A stretch of DNA of 33,396 bases. Origin: Breznakibacter xylanolyticus. Lineage in GTDB: Bacteria; Bacteroidota; Bacteroidia; Bacteroidales; Marinilabiliaceae. The first letter of the stretch is position 1; each line of letters starts with the position of its first letter. Shown in pieces: positions 13,934 to 22,906 of this stretch. The stretch is taken from positions 89,397 through 122,792 of the forward strand of contig NZ_QKZK01000013.1 of NCBI RefSeq assembly GCF_003254275.1, written 5' to 3'. The notes beneath the pieces were generated by a model, which had not been told where the DNA came from, made no database searches, and saw only the letters and a program-made list of their open reading frames with translations. The position numbers and the translations under genes are program-made.

Positions 13934-16861
13934 TTATGATTTTATCAAAGCCGCTAATTGCGTTTTATTGATACGTTCTTTAAATGAAATTTTTATGTTC
14001 TCGTCTTTATAATGCTCGCCCAATGCCTCAAAATACTTTTTGGCAAAATCAATTTTCCCTTTTTCATCAACAGGTATTGCCGTTGACGATTTATAGCCTT
14101 TGGCTTCCACTACTAGGAATATTTTGTTGCCTTCTGTACTTTTAATAGCATAGCAAAAGTCGGGGTTGTAATCGCCCAAAGGCGTTTTGATTTTCAGGCG
14201 TGGCAGTTTGCCGAAAATTTCAATGCTGTCAATGTCGGGGTCTTGCTCCACAATTTCCAACTCAAAATCGCTGTCGTATTCAATCACTTCTTCAAATACC
14301 CATTTGGTTTTCAAAGAAAAATCGCCTGCAATATCTTTTTGAAATTTGCCAACGCTGCCTGTATCTAAATAGGTTTTTCCTTTATGAATTGAGCTTGCCG
14401 AAGTTTCGGTTTTGAATACATTGGGCAATGCTTTTCCGTTAATTCCATCATACTTAATGTTTGCTTTAAGCATTGCAATTAAGTTCTTGTTTATTATTTC
14501 GGAAATCTCTCTTTGAGCTTGTTCAGGATTATTGCAGAGCATTTTAGTTTTGAAATCATCACTCAAAGCGTTGAAAATCTTTACTACAAATGCAATAGGT
14601 GTTTTGGTGTTGTTTGATAGCGTGCGAACCAATTCTAAATAATCAACTTTGCTTCTATAAGAAACCGTATCGGTTAGTTTTTCTGTAATTGCACCTTGTT
14701 CGCCAATCTTATTAACATTAAGTTCTGCACGAATTGTCTGCAACAGAATTTCCTCAATATTAACGGCTTCTATTTGCGTTTTTATATTTTGTATCAATTG
14801 GCTTTCTTGTTCTTCGGTCAAAGTTTCCAACACATAAAAAGCATTTTTATTGATGGTGTTCCAAAGGTTTTGAAACTCTTGCAAGTGCGTTGTCTTTATG
14901 AAAATTTTCTTTTTCTCTTTTTTCTTCTCGGCTTTCTGAACGTAAGTGTTTGCGTCAGTTGCAAACAGGCTTTCAATTGCCTTTACATGTTCTTCTGGCA
15001 AATTTTGTTCTTTGAGAATCGCTGAAAACTCTGGCGATTTTTCGTAAATCTTTTGTCCGTCAACAATAGCCTTACGAACAATCATTTTCGTGCATTTCAA
15101 CACATCATCAATCAATGCAACTACTGTATCATCATCAAGACCCGATTTTTCTTTGAGTGTCTTAATGAGTTCTTGCTCTGTAAATGTTTCGGAAAGTAGG
15201 AATGAGTTGCTTAAAATTTCATTTTGAATGGCCTCAACAAAACCGTGTTCATTGCTTGAAACAACCACATCAAGGTTGTTGATTCTCCAAAATGCTTCTT
15301 GGTCGTCATTCAAATTTTTCAGCGTGTATCGTTGCAAATTTTGATTTACACAAATGCGTAAACCACGCCCAATTTGTTGAAGTTTAGATATATCGCTTCC
15401 TTGATTGGATAGTTTACAGATTGTAAAAACATTCGGATTGTCCCAACCTTCTTGCAAAGCCCAAATTGAAAAAATAAAACGTGAAGGACTTTCAAACGAA
15501 AGCAATTTCTTTTTGTCTTTCAGAATTTCATCAACACCTGCTTTTACTTTTTCGTCAGCGTTTCCCTTGTCGCCTGAAAAATAACCTTTATGAACCTGCA
15601 ACGTGTTGTCGCTGTCAAAATCGTTTTGCAGGTATTTATAGTAATCACTTGTTTGGTCAAGTTTGCTAATCAGCTCAGTATATTGCTTTTTGTATTCTTC
15701 TTCAAATATGTTTTTGACTTTTGGATTTTCGCCACGAAACAAACTGGTGTCGCTTTCAATAAAAAACAAAGTGAGTGCTTTAACCCCTTGCTCAAACAAT
15801 GTTTGTTCTTTCTCAAAGTGTATTTTGATGGTTTCTTTAATCATTGCCCGCAATGATTCGTCCGACAAAGAATAATCAACTTTTTCAATGGTGTCGTCCG
15901 CTAAAACAATAGTGTCTTTGTTTATTTTCTTAATGCTTTTGCCGTTGAAAACTGCACCAACGCCTAATTCTCGTCTTGCAATAATTCCATTGGTTAAAGT
16001 GCTTACAATGGCTTTTTTGTTGTCAATAGCAATAAGCGTATCTGTATTTTCAATTACGTCTTGCGTGTAAACCACAATTTTCTTTACCAAGTTTTGTCGG
16101 AAAGAAGAAATGCTGTCTAACACATACGCCACGTTGGATAAAGGCAAGCTATCTTTCTTCTTGGGGAATGTAGCACCAAAACGCAAATAGTAATTGTCAA
16201 AACCCTCAAAATAGGTTTTAAAGGCATTGCCCTCAAAACGGTGAGGTTCGTCCATTATCACAATCGGATGTAAGCGCTTCAAACATTCCAAATACGATTT
16301 TGGCGGCTCTTGATTATTTACAAATAATTCAGGTGCGTTCATCTCTCGTTCTAACGGACGGTTCAAAATGTTGTCACGGCTGTTAAAAGAGCTTGGTGTC
16401 ATAACTAAAACCGATAAATGCGAAGTGCCGATAAATTGTTTTACCGCAGAAATGTTTCCACCTTCGTAAACAAATGTTTCTATTTCCTTTTCTATTTCGT
16501 TAGCGTAGAAACTCTTAAAGTAATTTTTGGTGTCTTCTATGTTTGTTTTTGTTCCCTCGCGGATTGGAACAGTTGGAATAAGAACGATAAATTTTTTGTA
16601 GCCAAAGTTTTTGCTCAGTTCAAAGATGGTCTTGATAAACGTGAACGTTTTCCCCGTTCCCGTTTCCATCATTATATCAATGTTATTGTTGTCTTGAACT
16701 GGAAACTTGTATTTGTTTTTATTATGGTGTGCTGTCAGCACATCACCAAAATTTGCTTTTTGGCGTAGGCTTTCAAAAAGACTGATAATGTTGTTTACGC
16801 AGTCCTCCTGATAGGCTTGTATTTCATATTGAAACTGTTTTGTTTCTGTTTTTGTAGCCAT
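13934..16861 (-). CDS. res: Type III restriction enzyme helicase-nuclease (Res)
   Basis: A 975-aa protein with a superfamily 2 helicase core and a C-terminal endonuclease. Walker A METGTGKT is at 65-72, the DEAD-like box MDEPH at 203-207, and helicase motifs near GWDNPNVF and QQIGRGLR lie at about 475-510. The PD-(D/E)XK-type nuclease shows D901 in DYNPD and E919-A-K921 in VVEAKG. It translocates or switches along DNA with ATP and cuts when two unmethylated sites meet, in complex with Mod. It is the first gene of the minus-strand unit, preceded by a 216-base spacer that should contain the promoter. All catalytic motifs are present. Gene order res-dinD-mod differs from the usual mod-res. Confidence 0.93.
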   Translation of the reverse strand: MATKTETKQFQYEIQAYQEDCVNNIISLFESLRQKANFGDVLTAHHNKNKYKFPVQDNNNIDIMMETGTGKTFTFIKTIFELSKNFGYKKFIVLIPTVPIREGTKTNIEDTKNYFKSFYANEIEKEIETFVYEGGNISAVKQFIGTSHLSVLVMTPSSFNSRDNILNRPLEREMNAPELFVNNQEPPKSYLECLKRLHPIVIMDEPHRFEGNAFKTYFEGFDNYYLRFGATFPKKKDSLPLSNVAYVLDSISSFRQNLVKKIVVYTQDVIENTDTLIAIDNKKAIVSTLTNGIIARRELGVGAVFNGKSIKKINKDTIVLADDTIEKVDYSLSDESLRAMIKETIKIHFEKEQTLFEQGVKALTLFFIESDTSLFRGENPKVKNIFEEEYKKQYTELISKLDQTSDYYKYLQNDFDSDNTLQVHKGYFSGDKGNADEKVKAGVDEILKDKKKLLSFESPSRFIFSIWALQEGWDNPNVFTICKLSNQGSDISKLQQIGRGLRICVNQNLQRYTLKNLNDDQEAFWRINNLDVVVSSNEHGFVEAIQNEILSNSFLLSETFTEQELIKTLKEKSGLDDDTVVALIDDVLKCTKMIVRKAIVDGQKIYEKSPEFSAILKEQNLPEEHVKAIESLFATDANTYVQKAEKKKEKKKIFIKTTHLQEFQNLWNTINKNAFYVLETLTEEQESQLIQNIKTQIEAVNIEEILLQTIRAELNVNKIGEQGAITEKLTDTVSYRSKVDYLELVRTLSNNTKTPIAFVVKIFNALSDDFKTKMLCNNPEQAQREISEIINKNLIAMLKANIKYDGINGKALPNVFKTETSASSIHKGKTYLDTGSVGKFQKDIAGDFSLKTKWVFEEVIEYDSDFELEIVEQDPDIDSIEIFGKLPRLKIKTPLGDYNPDFCYAIKSTEGNKIFLVVEAKGYKSSTAIPVDEKGKIDFAKKYFEALGEHYKDENIKISFKERINKTQLAALIKS

Positions 16862-17077
16862 TTAATCTCTCTGAAAATTTAAATCGCTAAAATACCAATT
16901 TGTCTTTGTTTATCTTTCCTTTTATGGCAATATAAATACTTTTCAGCGAGTTTTCAGGTGTGGTGGGTTTAAGAACATCGGCAATAAAACAACTCTTTTG
17001 CAATCTGATCCATCAATCAAGGCGTTTTAGCTTGTAAATGTGCTATTTTTAACATTTATACCTTGTTTGTTTAATCC

Positions 17078-18154
17078 TTATCTATTTTCAACCATTCGAG
17101 AATACAATTTAGGACAATTGAGTTTCACAAAATCAAACAATTCGCCATAAGTATAAATCAATGCACCGTCATTCTTATTTTGCTTTTTCTCTAATGGTAA
17201 AGTAGGTTGCTCCGATCTTTCATTTTTGAATTGCTGAAAATTGAACCGAACCAAATAATCAGCTAAATCTAATCCCTGACGATGTTCCTCAATGGTCGCT
17301 CTTTGCTCCAAAAAATCAGAAACCACAAATTTCGTAATGGCAGATAACTCTATAGATTTTTCGTGCCATTTTCCGTACCCCTTTAAATCGGGAAACAAAA
17401 CAACATCTCTATTTTTGAGAACACTGCATTTTCCAATCGTCAAATTTGAAAGACTTCCTGTTGCAAGCCATATAAATTCAGGGAAATAAATACTTGCAAT
17501 AATGGCTGTTTTTTCACTCTCCACAATGGCCACGGGTTTTGATCGTTCTTTTAACAGGTGCTCACCAAAGAAGCATTGCTGCAAATCAAAATCTTTTATT
17601 TTCAATGCACTATGCACCCAAGTAATATGACTAAACGGTTCTTTGACACGCTTTCCGACTATTGGGTCATACAACATGATTTTTCCTGTGCGTATTTTTC
17701 CACTGTTATCAATTTGCCAAAAGACGGTTGCACCATCCCAATGTTTTGATGTCCCAATTGCATAAGTCCGGATTACTTCATCCATTTTTTCACGTCCGAA
17801 CAAATGAACAAGGTAACTTACAAAACAGTTATCGCCATACCCTTTTAAACTGGCGTTAAAAATCGAATTGTCAATATAACTGACTGCTTTTTTCTTTAAA
17901 ATCGCATTAGGGCTTGGTTGGAGAGTTTTTTTATCTCTTGTGTCTCCCGTTATGTGATTATCGGCAAAGTACTGCTTGGGCTTGTAATGATAGCCACAAT
18001 TACTCTCTCTGTTACACCTGCCAACATTGGCGTTGATGTATTGACCCGTTTCAGTGTCAATGTATCGGGTGAAAACATTCTTCTTATCACATTGGGGACA
18101 ATGAAAACGGGAATTCAGCCCCTTGTAAGGCTCTAAAATATATTGGTGATTCAT
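17078..18154 (-). CDS. DUF6371-like primase-type protein with zinc finger and Toprim-like domain
   Basis: A 358-aa protein. The N-terminus holds a zinc-finger pattern (C19, C22, C47, C53) in a CPQC and CNRESNC context, as in CHC2-type primases. The C-terminal half contains a Toprim-like segment: VAIVESEKTAIIAS with E212, and VVLFPDLKGYGKW with D256. Related Bacteroidetes proteins (DUF6371) sit next to DUF3987 genes in mobile elements and probably act in element DNA replication. ATG 18154 (MNHQYILEPYKG) is chosen as the family-like start; an ATG four codons upstream (18166) is possible. It follows the DUF3987 gene across a spacer filled by a large palindrome. Confidence 0.75.
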   Translation of the reverse strand: MNHQYILEPYKGLNSRFHCPQCDKKNVFTRYIDTETGQYINANVGRCNRESNCGYHYKPKQYFADNHITGDTRDKKTLQPSPNAILKKKAVSYIDNSIFNASLKGYGDNCFVSYLVHLFGREKMDEVIRTYAIGTSKHWDGATVFWQIDNSGKIRTGKIMLYDPIVGKRVKEPFSHITWVHSALKIKDFDLQQCFFGEHLLKERSKPVAIVESEKTAIIASIYFPEFIWLATGSLSNLTIGKCSVLKNRDVVLFPDLKGYGKWHEKSIELSAITKFVVSDFLEQRATIEEHRQGLDLADYLVRFNFQQFKNERSEQPTLPLEKKQNKNDGALIYTYGELFDFVKLNCPKLYSRMVENR

Positions 18155-18169
18155 ATTTAAAAACATTTA

Positions 18170-18242
18170 GCACGTGGCATTCTTGGCATTTGTGGCACTC
18201 ACAACGTTTCAAAATGCCACAAATGCCACAAATGCCACGTGC
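18170..18242. repeat. Large palindrome with TGGCATT iterations, origin candidate
   Basis: Two 28-base arms (18170-18197 and 18215-18242) pair with only two mismatches around a 17-base loop. Each arm contains a GCACGTGGCATT block and repeated TGGCATT(TG) words about 10 bases apart. It occupies most of the 95-base gap between the DUF3987 stop and the primase start. A structured, iterated element beside replication genes suggests a replication origin or protein-binding site, although an mRNA structure or attenuator between the two genes is also possible. Confidence 0.6.
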
Positions 18243-18249
18243 CATTTTG

Positions 18250-19638
18250 CTAAACCAATTTTTCATATTCTCCTAGTCTGATTCTTTTAAACAAGTCAGG
18301 TTCATTCAAAAAACGCTTAAACGTGCGTTCTGCAATGCCTATATGCAATGCGATTTGATTTCCTTGTTCTGTTGTAAACGTTACAGGGAGTGTATTATAC
18401 AACTTTTGCTTTTCTTCGGAATATTTGTCCAATGGATTCACATTTGAAATAATCGAAAACGCTTTTAATGCCGATTTTCTAAAATATTCAGTCAGTTTTA
18501 TTGCCGATTTGACACTTTTGACGCTAATACACTGTTTGTTGCCTTCCAAACAAGCAAAATTCAACATTTCAATGATGAGTGAAAACCGAATGGCATACAT
18601 TTCCATTTTACTATACATTCCACTTAGCATATCATTATCGGCATTGTTGCATAAATCGGCATTGTATTTTTGCCAGTCAAATAATATCTGCTTGGCTTCA
18701 GGGCTGAAATAAAGAATTTGAGGTTTGGGGGTTGATGTTTCATCCAAGCGACAACTCAAATCAAGCAGTTTTGACAGGATGAAATTCCAGTTATCGATTA
18801 CTGTTTGGTCGAGTTCCTTTTCGCTCCAATATGGTTTCTGAATATTGTCGGGTAAGACAAATAAAATACGGTCAATAAAACCGTTTTGCGTTCGACTTTC
18901 CCTTGCCAATTCATGCAATACACCGTTTTGAATAGTTCCTGCAACTGAAATATAAGGTAACGGAATAAAGACTGGATCGCCTGTTTTTCGGTCTATATTG
19001 ATTGGTTTGGCACTCCATGCGCTCAACCAAAATTCCATTTCACTACCTTTATTGTAACGGTTGAAATTCTTAAACCATCCTGCCAGCTCATCAACATACA
19101 CTCCAATCCCACGCTTATTGAACTTATGAATCTCGGCAAGAGCTTCGGGAGTAGAATCCGACAAAAGGAATTTTACCCAGACTGGTTTTACAGGTTCATC
19201 AATTGCTTGTTCATGCCGTTCTTTTTTCGACAGATTGATTGCCGTTTCATAATCGAGTTTCTTTTGCTCATAAACCCGATATGATTGTTTGTCTCTCGCT
19301 TCAATTGGCTGAATGGCAAAAGAAAGGGGATGACTTTTATTTGTCCCAGCTCGTGCAACAATGGCAAGATAAATAACGGCACTTTGTTGAAATCCCTTTT
19401 TTAACTCCACCATGTGAGTATTTCCAATGGCAACCGAAGAGGCAAAAAGCAAAGAGGATGCAATAAAATCCACAGGAAAATCTAAGCTTTCATTAGTATT
19501 TTGAATAATCTGCTGTATTGGCAACGGAAAAGCATCAACAGGAAACGAACTTGTTCCTTTTTTGACACCACTCAACAACTTAGCCATTTCCCCTTTAATG
19601 TCATTAATTCCAATGGATGATTGTATTTGCTCAGTCAT
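18250..19638 (-). CDS. DUF3987 family protein (element replication, helicase-like)
   Basis: A 462-aa protein of the DUF3987 family, whose members carry a degenerate RecA-like ATPase core and occur next to primases in Bacteroidetes mobile elements. A Walker-A-like ARAGTNKS is at 95-102 and a Walker-B-like VYVDELAGWF at 180-189. The C-terminal region (about 300-460) is helical and ends in a winged-HTH-like segment (GIAERTFKRFL). ATG 19638 is chosen because AGGAG lies nine bases upstream and the ATGA overlap with the preceding stop indicates coupling. The in-frame TTG at 19647 lies directly against that AGGAG and is less likely. It probably works with the adjacent primase. Confidence 0.8.
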   Translation of the reverse strand: MTEQIQSSIGINDIKGEMAKLLSGVKKGTSSFPVDAFPLPIQQIIQNTNESLDFPVDFIASSLLFASSVAIGNTHMVELKKGFQQSAVIYLAIVARAGTNKSHPLSFAIQPIEARDKQSYRVYEQKKLDYETAINLSKKERHEQAIDEPVKPVWVKFLLSDSTPEALAEIHKFNKRGIGVYVDELAGWFKNFNRYNKGSEMEFWLSAWSAKPINIDRKTGDPVFIPLPYISVAGTIQNGVLHELARESRTQNGFIDRILFVLPDNIQKPYWSEKELDQTVIDNWNFILSKLLDLSCRLDETSTPKPQILYFSPEAKQILFDWQKYNADLCNNADNDMLSGMYSKMEMYAIRFSLIIEMLNFACLEGNKQCISVKSVKSAIKLTEYFRKSALKAFSIISNVNPLDKYSEEKQKLYNTLPVTFTTEQGNQIALHIGIAERTFKRFLNEPDLFKRIRLGEYEKLV

Positions 19639-19862
19639 TGTTCCCAACTCCTTTCTGACGTAAATACGTGCACCAGTCTGTTCAACATTCGTTCCGATTC
19701 GGCACGGGAATTACATACATTACAAATACAGTATCCGTTTATTGGACGTTTTTGATAGTCGCTTTCAGTTTCGATGTGAAAGGCTCTTTGTTCCGGATTG
19801 AACAATACGTAGTATTTAATAGAACCGATGGTGTTTGGGTTCTGTAAATGTTCATTTGCCAT
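19635..19862 (-). CDS. Small conserved hypothetical protein
   Basis: A 75-aa protein between the HTH gene and the DUF3987 gene. It contains the pair CICNVC at about residues 45-50 and no other motif, and I do not recognise the family. Its start overlaps the end of the upstream HTH gene by 11 bases, and its TGA stop overlaps the DUF3987 start (ATGA). This tight packing is the best evidence that it is a real gene and part of one operon with both neighbours. Confidence 0.6.
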   Translation of the reverse strand: MANEHLQNPNTIGSIKYYVLFNPEQRAFHIETESDYQKRPINGYCICNVCNSRAESERMLNRLVHVFTSERSWEQ

Positions 19863-20214
19863 GATGTCCTCCTTTGCTATTAAGGTTCGACAAATGACAA
19901 TTTGCTAAGGCATCTATCTCTTCATTGGTTCTTTTCCGACCTTGTTTGAGATAGTCCATTAACTCGTTTTGCGAGAAATAAAGGCGTTTGCCTCGTTTCA
20001 TTACAGGAAGCTCACCCTTTGATACTTTACTGTATATTGTGGGTACAGTTAGTTTTAAAAATGTCGAGGCTTCTTCTATTGAAAGTAGTTCGTCATTTTT
20101 TTTTGAGTCAATCTGTGATTGAGAAGTTTTAACTTCAATTCTTTTAACAACTTCATTTGCTAAATCATTAATTAAGTCGTCAATGTTGCGTGTGCTAAAT
20201 ACAATGTTTTTCAT
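19852..20214 (-). CDS. Excisionase-like helix-turn-helix protein
   Basis: A 120-aa protein with a MerR/excisionase-type (HTH_17) winged helix at about residues 43-90 (LLSIEEASTFLKL, TIYSKVSKGELP, RGKRLYF, ELMDYL). An extra N-terminal amphipathic stretch (about 8-28) may dimerise. Such proteins in Bacteroidetes elements control excision or the downstream replication operon. It heads the operon that continues through the 75-aa protein, the DUF3987 protein and probably the primase. Directly upstream (20246-20287) are repeated operator-like sites, so autoregulation is likely. Confidence 0.82.
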   Translation of the reverse strand: MKNIVFSTRNIDDLINDLANEVVKRIEVKTSQSQIDSKKNDELLSIEEASTFLKLTVPTIYSKVSKGELPVMKRGKRLYFSQNELMDYLKQGRKRTNEEIDALANCHLSNLNSKGGHHGK

Positions 20215-20245
20215 CTATGAGAATTTATTAAGTTTTCTCAAAGAT

Positions 20246-20287
20246 TTATTCAGGTATCCTTTGGGTATTATTCAGGTATTTTACCTG
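20246..20287. promoter_or_regulatory. Operator-like repeats upstream of the HTH gene
   Basis: TTATTCAGGTAT occurs twice (20246-20257 and 20268-20279), with the starts 22 bases apart, about two helical turns. The second copy runs into a palindrome CAGGTA-TTT-TACCTG (20273-20287). The repeats lie 32-73 bases upstream of the HTH start codon. They are good candidate binding sites for that protein. Confidence 0.55.
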
Positions 20288-20334
20288 TGTTTTATGAATT
20301 GAAAATAAATTAGTTGTGAAATGTGTTGGGTATT

Positions 20335-21438
20335 TTAATTTGGATACCTCTTTAAATGGTCGATGATTCTTGCATTATTGTTTGATATTTTAATGATGTG
20401 TTTTTTGTAATTATTTCCAAAATTATTAACGATAGCTTTTTTGTTTGTTATATCAATTTCTATATAAGCCCTGTAAAATCCTTGTGGACTTGTTTGTGGA
20501 TATTTGTTAATCACAAAATTCTCGATGTCTTTACGAATGTATTTATCACTTTCGTTACACGTGAAATTTTTTTCAAGCCCCATTTCGATTAGAATCCAAT
20601 GATATAATGCATAAAATTTAGCAGGAATATTAATCTGGGGATCTTTATCAATGTTGGATTCCTTATTATCCTTCGTCGTTTCATCAGTAAAAATATTTCG
20701 AAGTTCTTGTAATCCCTCGACCTCCTGTGGTGGCATGGTTTTAATACCATTGTTAATTAAATCACGATGGTATTCGATTTCTTTAGATAACCATTCTTCG
20801 CGAATATATGAATCAATGTGTGCATCAGAATGTAATTGATGATTGAAGTGTTTAAACTGCAACAACATGTCATATCTTTCTTCAATGCTATTATTGGTGT
20901 AAAGTATTGATTTATATACGTCAATAGTTTCTTTTGCTGATTTTTGTGCATTGTTGCTTGTCCTAAGGTGTGATAGGAATACACGATTAAATTGATCTTC
21001 AATCTCTGTTGCAATAAATTCTAACTGCTGATCTTTTTCATATTTTAATAATTCAATCAATTTGAGATATAAATAGAGCTTGTCATGAAAGTACATCTTT
21101 ATTTTTTGTAGCCGAGGAGCTATTGAGAGGGGGGTGGATTTATTGGCAATGATAAAATCCAATTCGTGATAAAACAGATTGAAAAATTGAAGTGGAGTAA
21201 TTTTTAATGCCAAAGGAGTTAAGTTTGGTGTTTCTTTCGATTTGTCAAATTTCACAAATGCCAATTGTCTTGTTTCTGGCAATAGTTTAACGTATTTTCT
21301 TTTTGTGAGGTCGGTAAATATTTGCTTGTTGAAACTCCATCTGGATTGGAATTTTTCCGTGAAGTATTCTTCGTGTGATTTTGCTGTGTAACTATATTCT
21401 GCAATGTTGAATTTTTCTGTGTTTTTTTGTTGTTCCAT
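20335..21438 (-). CDS. Conserved hypothetical protein of the element
   Basis: A 367-aa, mostly helical, lysine-rich soluble protein. I recall similar proteins in Bacteroidetes integrative elements at the same place between the integrase and the HTH gene, with a C-terminal region like FYALYHWILIEMGLEKNF followed by SPQGFYRAYIEIDI, but no function is known to me. No catalytic or DNA-binding motif is apparent. Unlike the genes downstream, it has a spacer on both sides: 120 bases with operator-like repeats on one and 297 bases with direct repeats on the other. It is probably transcribed on its own. Confidence 0.7.
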   Translation of the reverse strand: MEQQKNTEKFNIAEYSYTAKSHEEYFTEKFQSRWSFNKQIFTDLTKRKYVKLLPETRQLAFVKFDKSKETPNLTPLALKITPLQFFNLFYHELDFIIANKSTPLSIAPRLQKIKMYFHDKLYLYLKLIELLKYEKDQQLEFIATEIEDQFNRVFLSHLRTSNNAQKSAKETIDVYKSILYTNNSIEERYDMLLQFKHFNHQLHSDAHIDSYIREEWLSKEIEYHRDLINNGIKTMPPQEVEGLQELRNIFTDETTKDNKESNIDKDPQINIPAKFYALYHWILIEMGLEKNFTCNESDKYIRKDIENFVINKYPQTSPQGFYRAYIEIDITNKKAIVNNFGNNYKKHIIKISNNNARIIDHLKRYPN

Positions 21439-21503
21439 TGAGGTTGATTTTAATCAATGATTAAGGCTAAATGTTTGAAGTATTAGTGTTGGTTTTGTAA
21501 GGG

Positions 21504-21618
21504 GTTGATATATAACGCTCAATTGTGCTGTGTGTTTTGTTTTGCGTTGATTTACAGATAGATGTGTTTTGTTGTCTGATTGTATTTATTGTAATATGTT
21601 GATAATTAGCGCTCAATG
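21504..21618. repeat. Direct repeats between integrase and the 367-aa gene
   Basis: GTTGATAnnTAnCGCTCAAT occurs at 21504-21523 and 21598-21617 (17 of 20 bases identical, 94 bases apart). Two further related words follow: the inverted AATTGAGCGT at 21631 and the degenerate GCGCTTAAT near 21689. The position, immediately beyond the 3' end of the integrase gene, suits integrase arm-type sites or the control region of the 367-aa gene. The rest of the 297-base spacer shows nothing else. Confidence 0.45.
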
Positions 21619-21735
21619 ATATTGGGCTCTAATTGAGCGTACATTGAATTTTAGATGCTTAAAAGAGCTTTTTTTGAATTTTGAATTTGCGCTTAATAGT
21701 TGTTGTTTGGTTGTTGAGTGCTTATAGACAGTGTG

Positions 21736-22890
21736 TTATGATTTGTTGGCGAAGTCAATTTTTATTTTATCAGCTGCTTTTCGCTTCGAATCATCAACAA
21801 TTTTAGCGTACACCTGCGTGGTTTTAAGATCCTTATGTCCTAACATTTTCGAGACGGTATAGATATCCGTTCCGTTATATAACTGTAAGGTTGCGAATGT
21901 ATGTCTGAAGCAATGAAAGGTGATGTTTTTGGTGATACCTGCCGCTCCAATCCAGTGATAAAGATGCTTATTTTGGTAGGCCGAATAATTGAATCCGTTA
22001 AATACCTTATCGGTTGCATTGCCTTTTTCACCCAACAAGCTGTATGCCTGTTCTGAAATTGGCAGATAGTTATCTCTTTGCGTTTTTTGTCTTTTGGTTA
22101 AAATCAAATAACCCTGACCTTCGATATGTGAAATATCTTGCCATGTTAAATTTTGAATTTCTTTAAATGCCATTCCCGTTAAGGCTGAGAAAAGTGCAGT
22201 ACGTTTTAATAAGTCGTTATTGCATGGAGTATTGGCAAGTTGGTTCAATTCTTCAATTGTTAAATACTCCCGTCTGGTTTCGGCTTCCTTAATTGGGCTG
22301 ATTCTCGCATTTAAATCAACTTGGATTAATCCATCCTTATAAGCTTGTTTCAATGCTGCTTTGACTTTATTGAAATAAGATAGGGCTGAGTTGTTTGAAA
22401 GTTTGGCTTTTTCTGATTTATTGCTTGTAGTGGTCAAAAGGTATTCTTTAAAGCCTTCCAGATATTTTTCTGATAAGTCTGAAAATGTCATATTTCCATT
22501 AGAGAATGATTCAAGATAGTTCAGGGTTGAGTACCAGCATTTTTGATTAGAACCGTCTCTTTTCTCTGTTAAATTTCGAAAATAATCAACAAAACTCTGT
22601 TCTCCCAGTTCTTTGAGACGCAATTGTTCTTTTTCAAACTGGCTGTAAATTTCAGGTTTGTTAAGGTTGTTTTCACGTTTGATTCGAATACTTTCTGCTA
22701 TTCGGAGTGTGTCTGTGTTGTGTTGTTTTTCAATTGGTGTTTTTGGCTTATCGACAATGTAAAGTCTTAGGAATTCTCTTCTGGTGAGTTCCCCTGTTTT
22801 AATATTTTGAATGGGAGGATAAAAATCGAGATAGAGACTTTGTTTATTTCCTTTAATTGGTTTCTGTCTGAGTTTTACTTTTATAGTCAT
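21736..22890 (-). CDS. Tyrosine recombinase (integrase) of the element
   Basis: A 384-aa site-specific recombinase. The N-terminal arm-binding and SAM-like core-binding regions cover about residues 1-200, and the catalytic domain 205-375. Catalytic residues visible are the beta-hairpin Lys (TKRQKT, 265-270), H326-xx-R329 (HCFRH), H352 (LGHKDLKTTQVY) and the nucleophile Y361. The first Arg of the family (TG-L-R) is replaced by Ala (TGMAFKE, A241), as in the IntDOT-type integrases of Bacteroidetes conjugative transposons. It should integrate and excise the element at the GGTACAAAT-type ends. It lies downstream of the zinc-finger/HTH gene across a 16-base gap, so both may share a transcript. Confidence 0.92.
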   Translation of the reverse strand: MTIKVKLRQKPIKGNKQSLYLDFYPPIQNIKTGELTRREFLRLYIVDKPKTPIEKQHNTDTLRIAESIRIKRENNLNKPEIYSQFEKEQLRLKELGEQSFVDYFRNLTEKRDGSNQKCWYSTLNYLESFSNGNMTFSDLSEKYLEGFKEYLLTTTSNKSEKAKLSNNSALSYFNKVKAALKQAYKDGLIQVDLNARISPIKEAETRREYLTIEELNQLANTPCNNDLLKRTALFSALTGMAFKEIQNLTWQDISHIEGQGYLILTKRQKTQRDNYLPISEQAYSLLGEKGNATDKVFNGFNYSAYQNKHLYHWIGAAGITKNITFHCFRHTFATLQLYNGTDIYTVSKMLGHKDLKTTQVYAKIVDDSKRKAADKIKIDFANKS

Positions 22891-22906
22891 AGTTTTAGGG
22901 TTTACG

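Noticed and set aside
17030-17076. TAAATGT/ACATTTA inverted repeat after the primase gene
   Set aside because: The 7-base AT-only stem and lack of a T-run make a terminator call unsupported.
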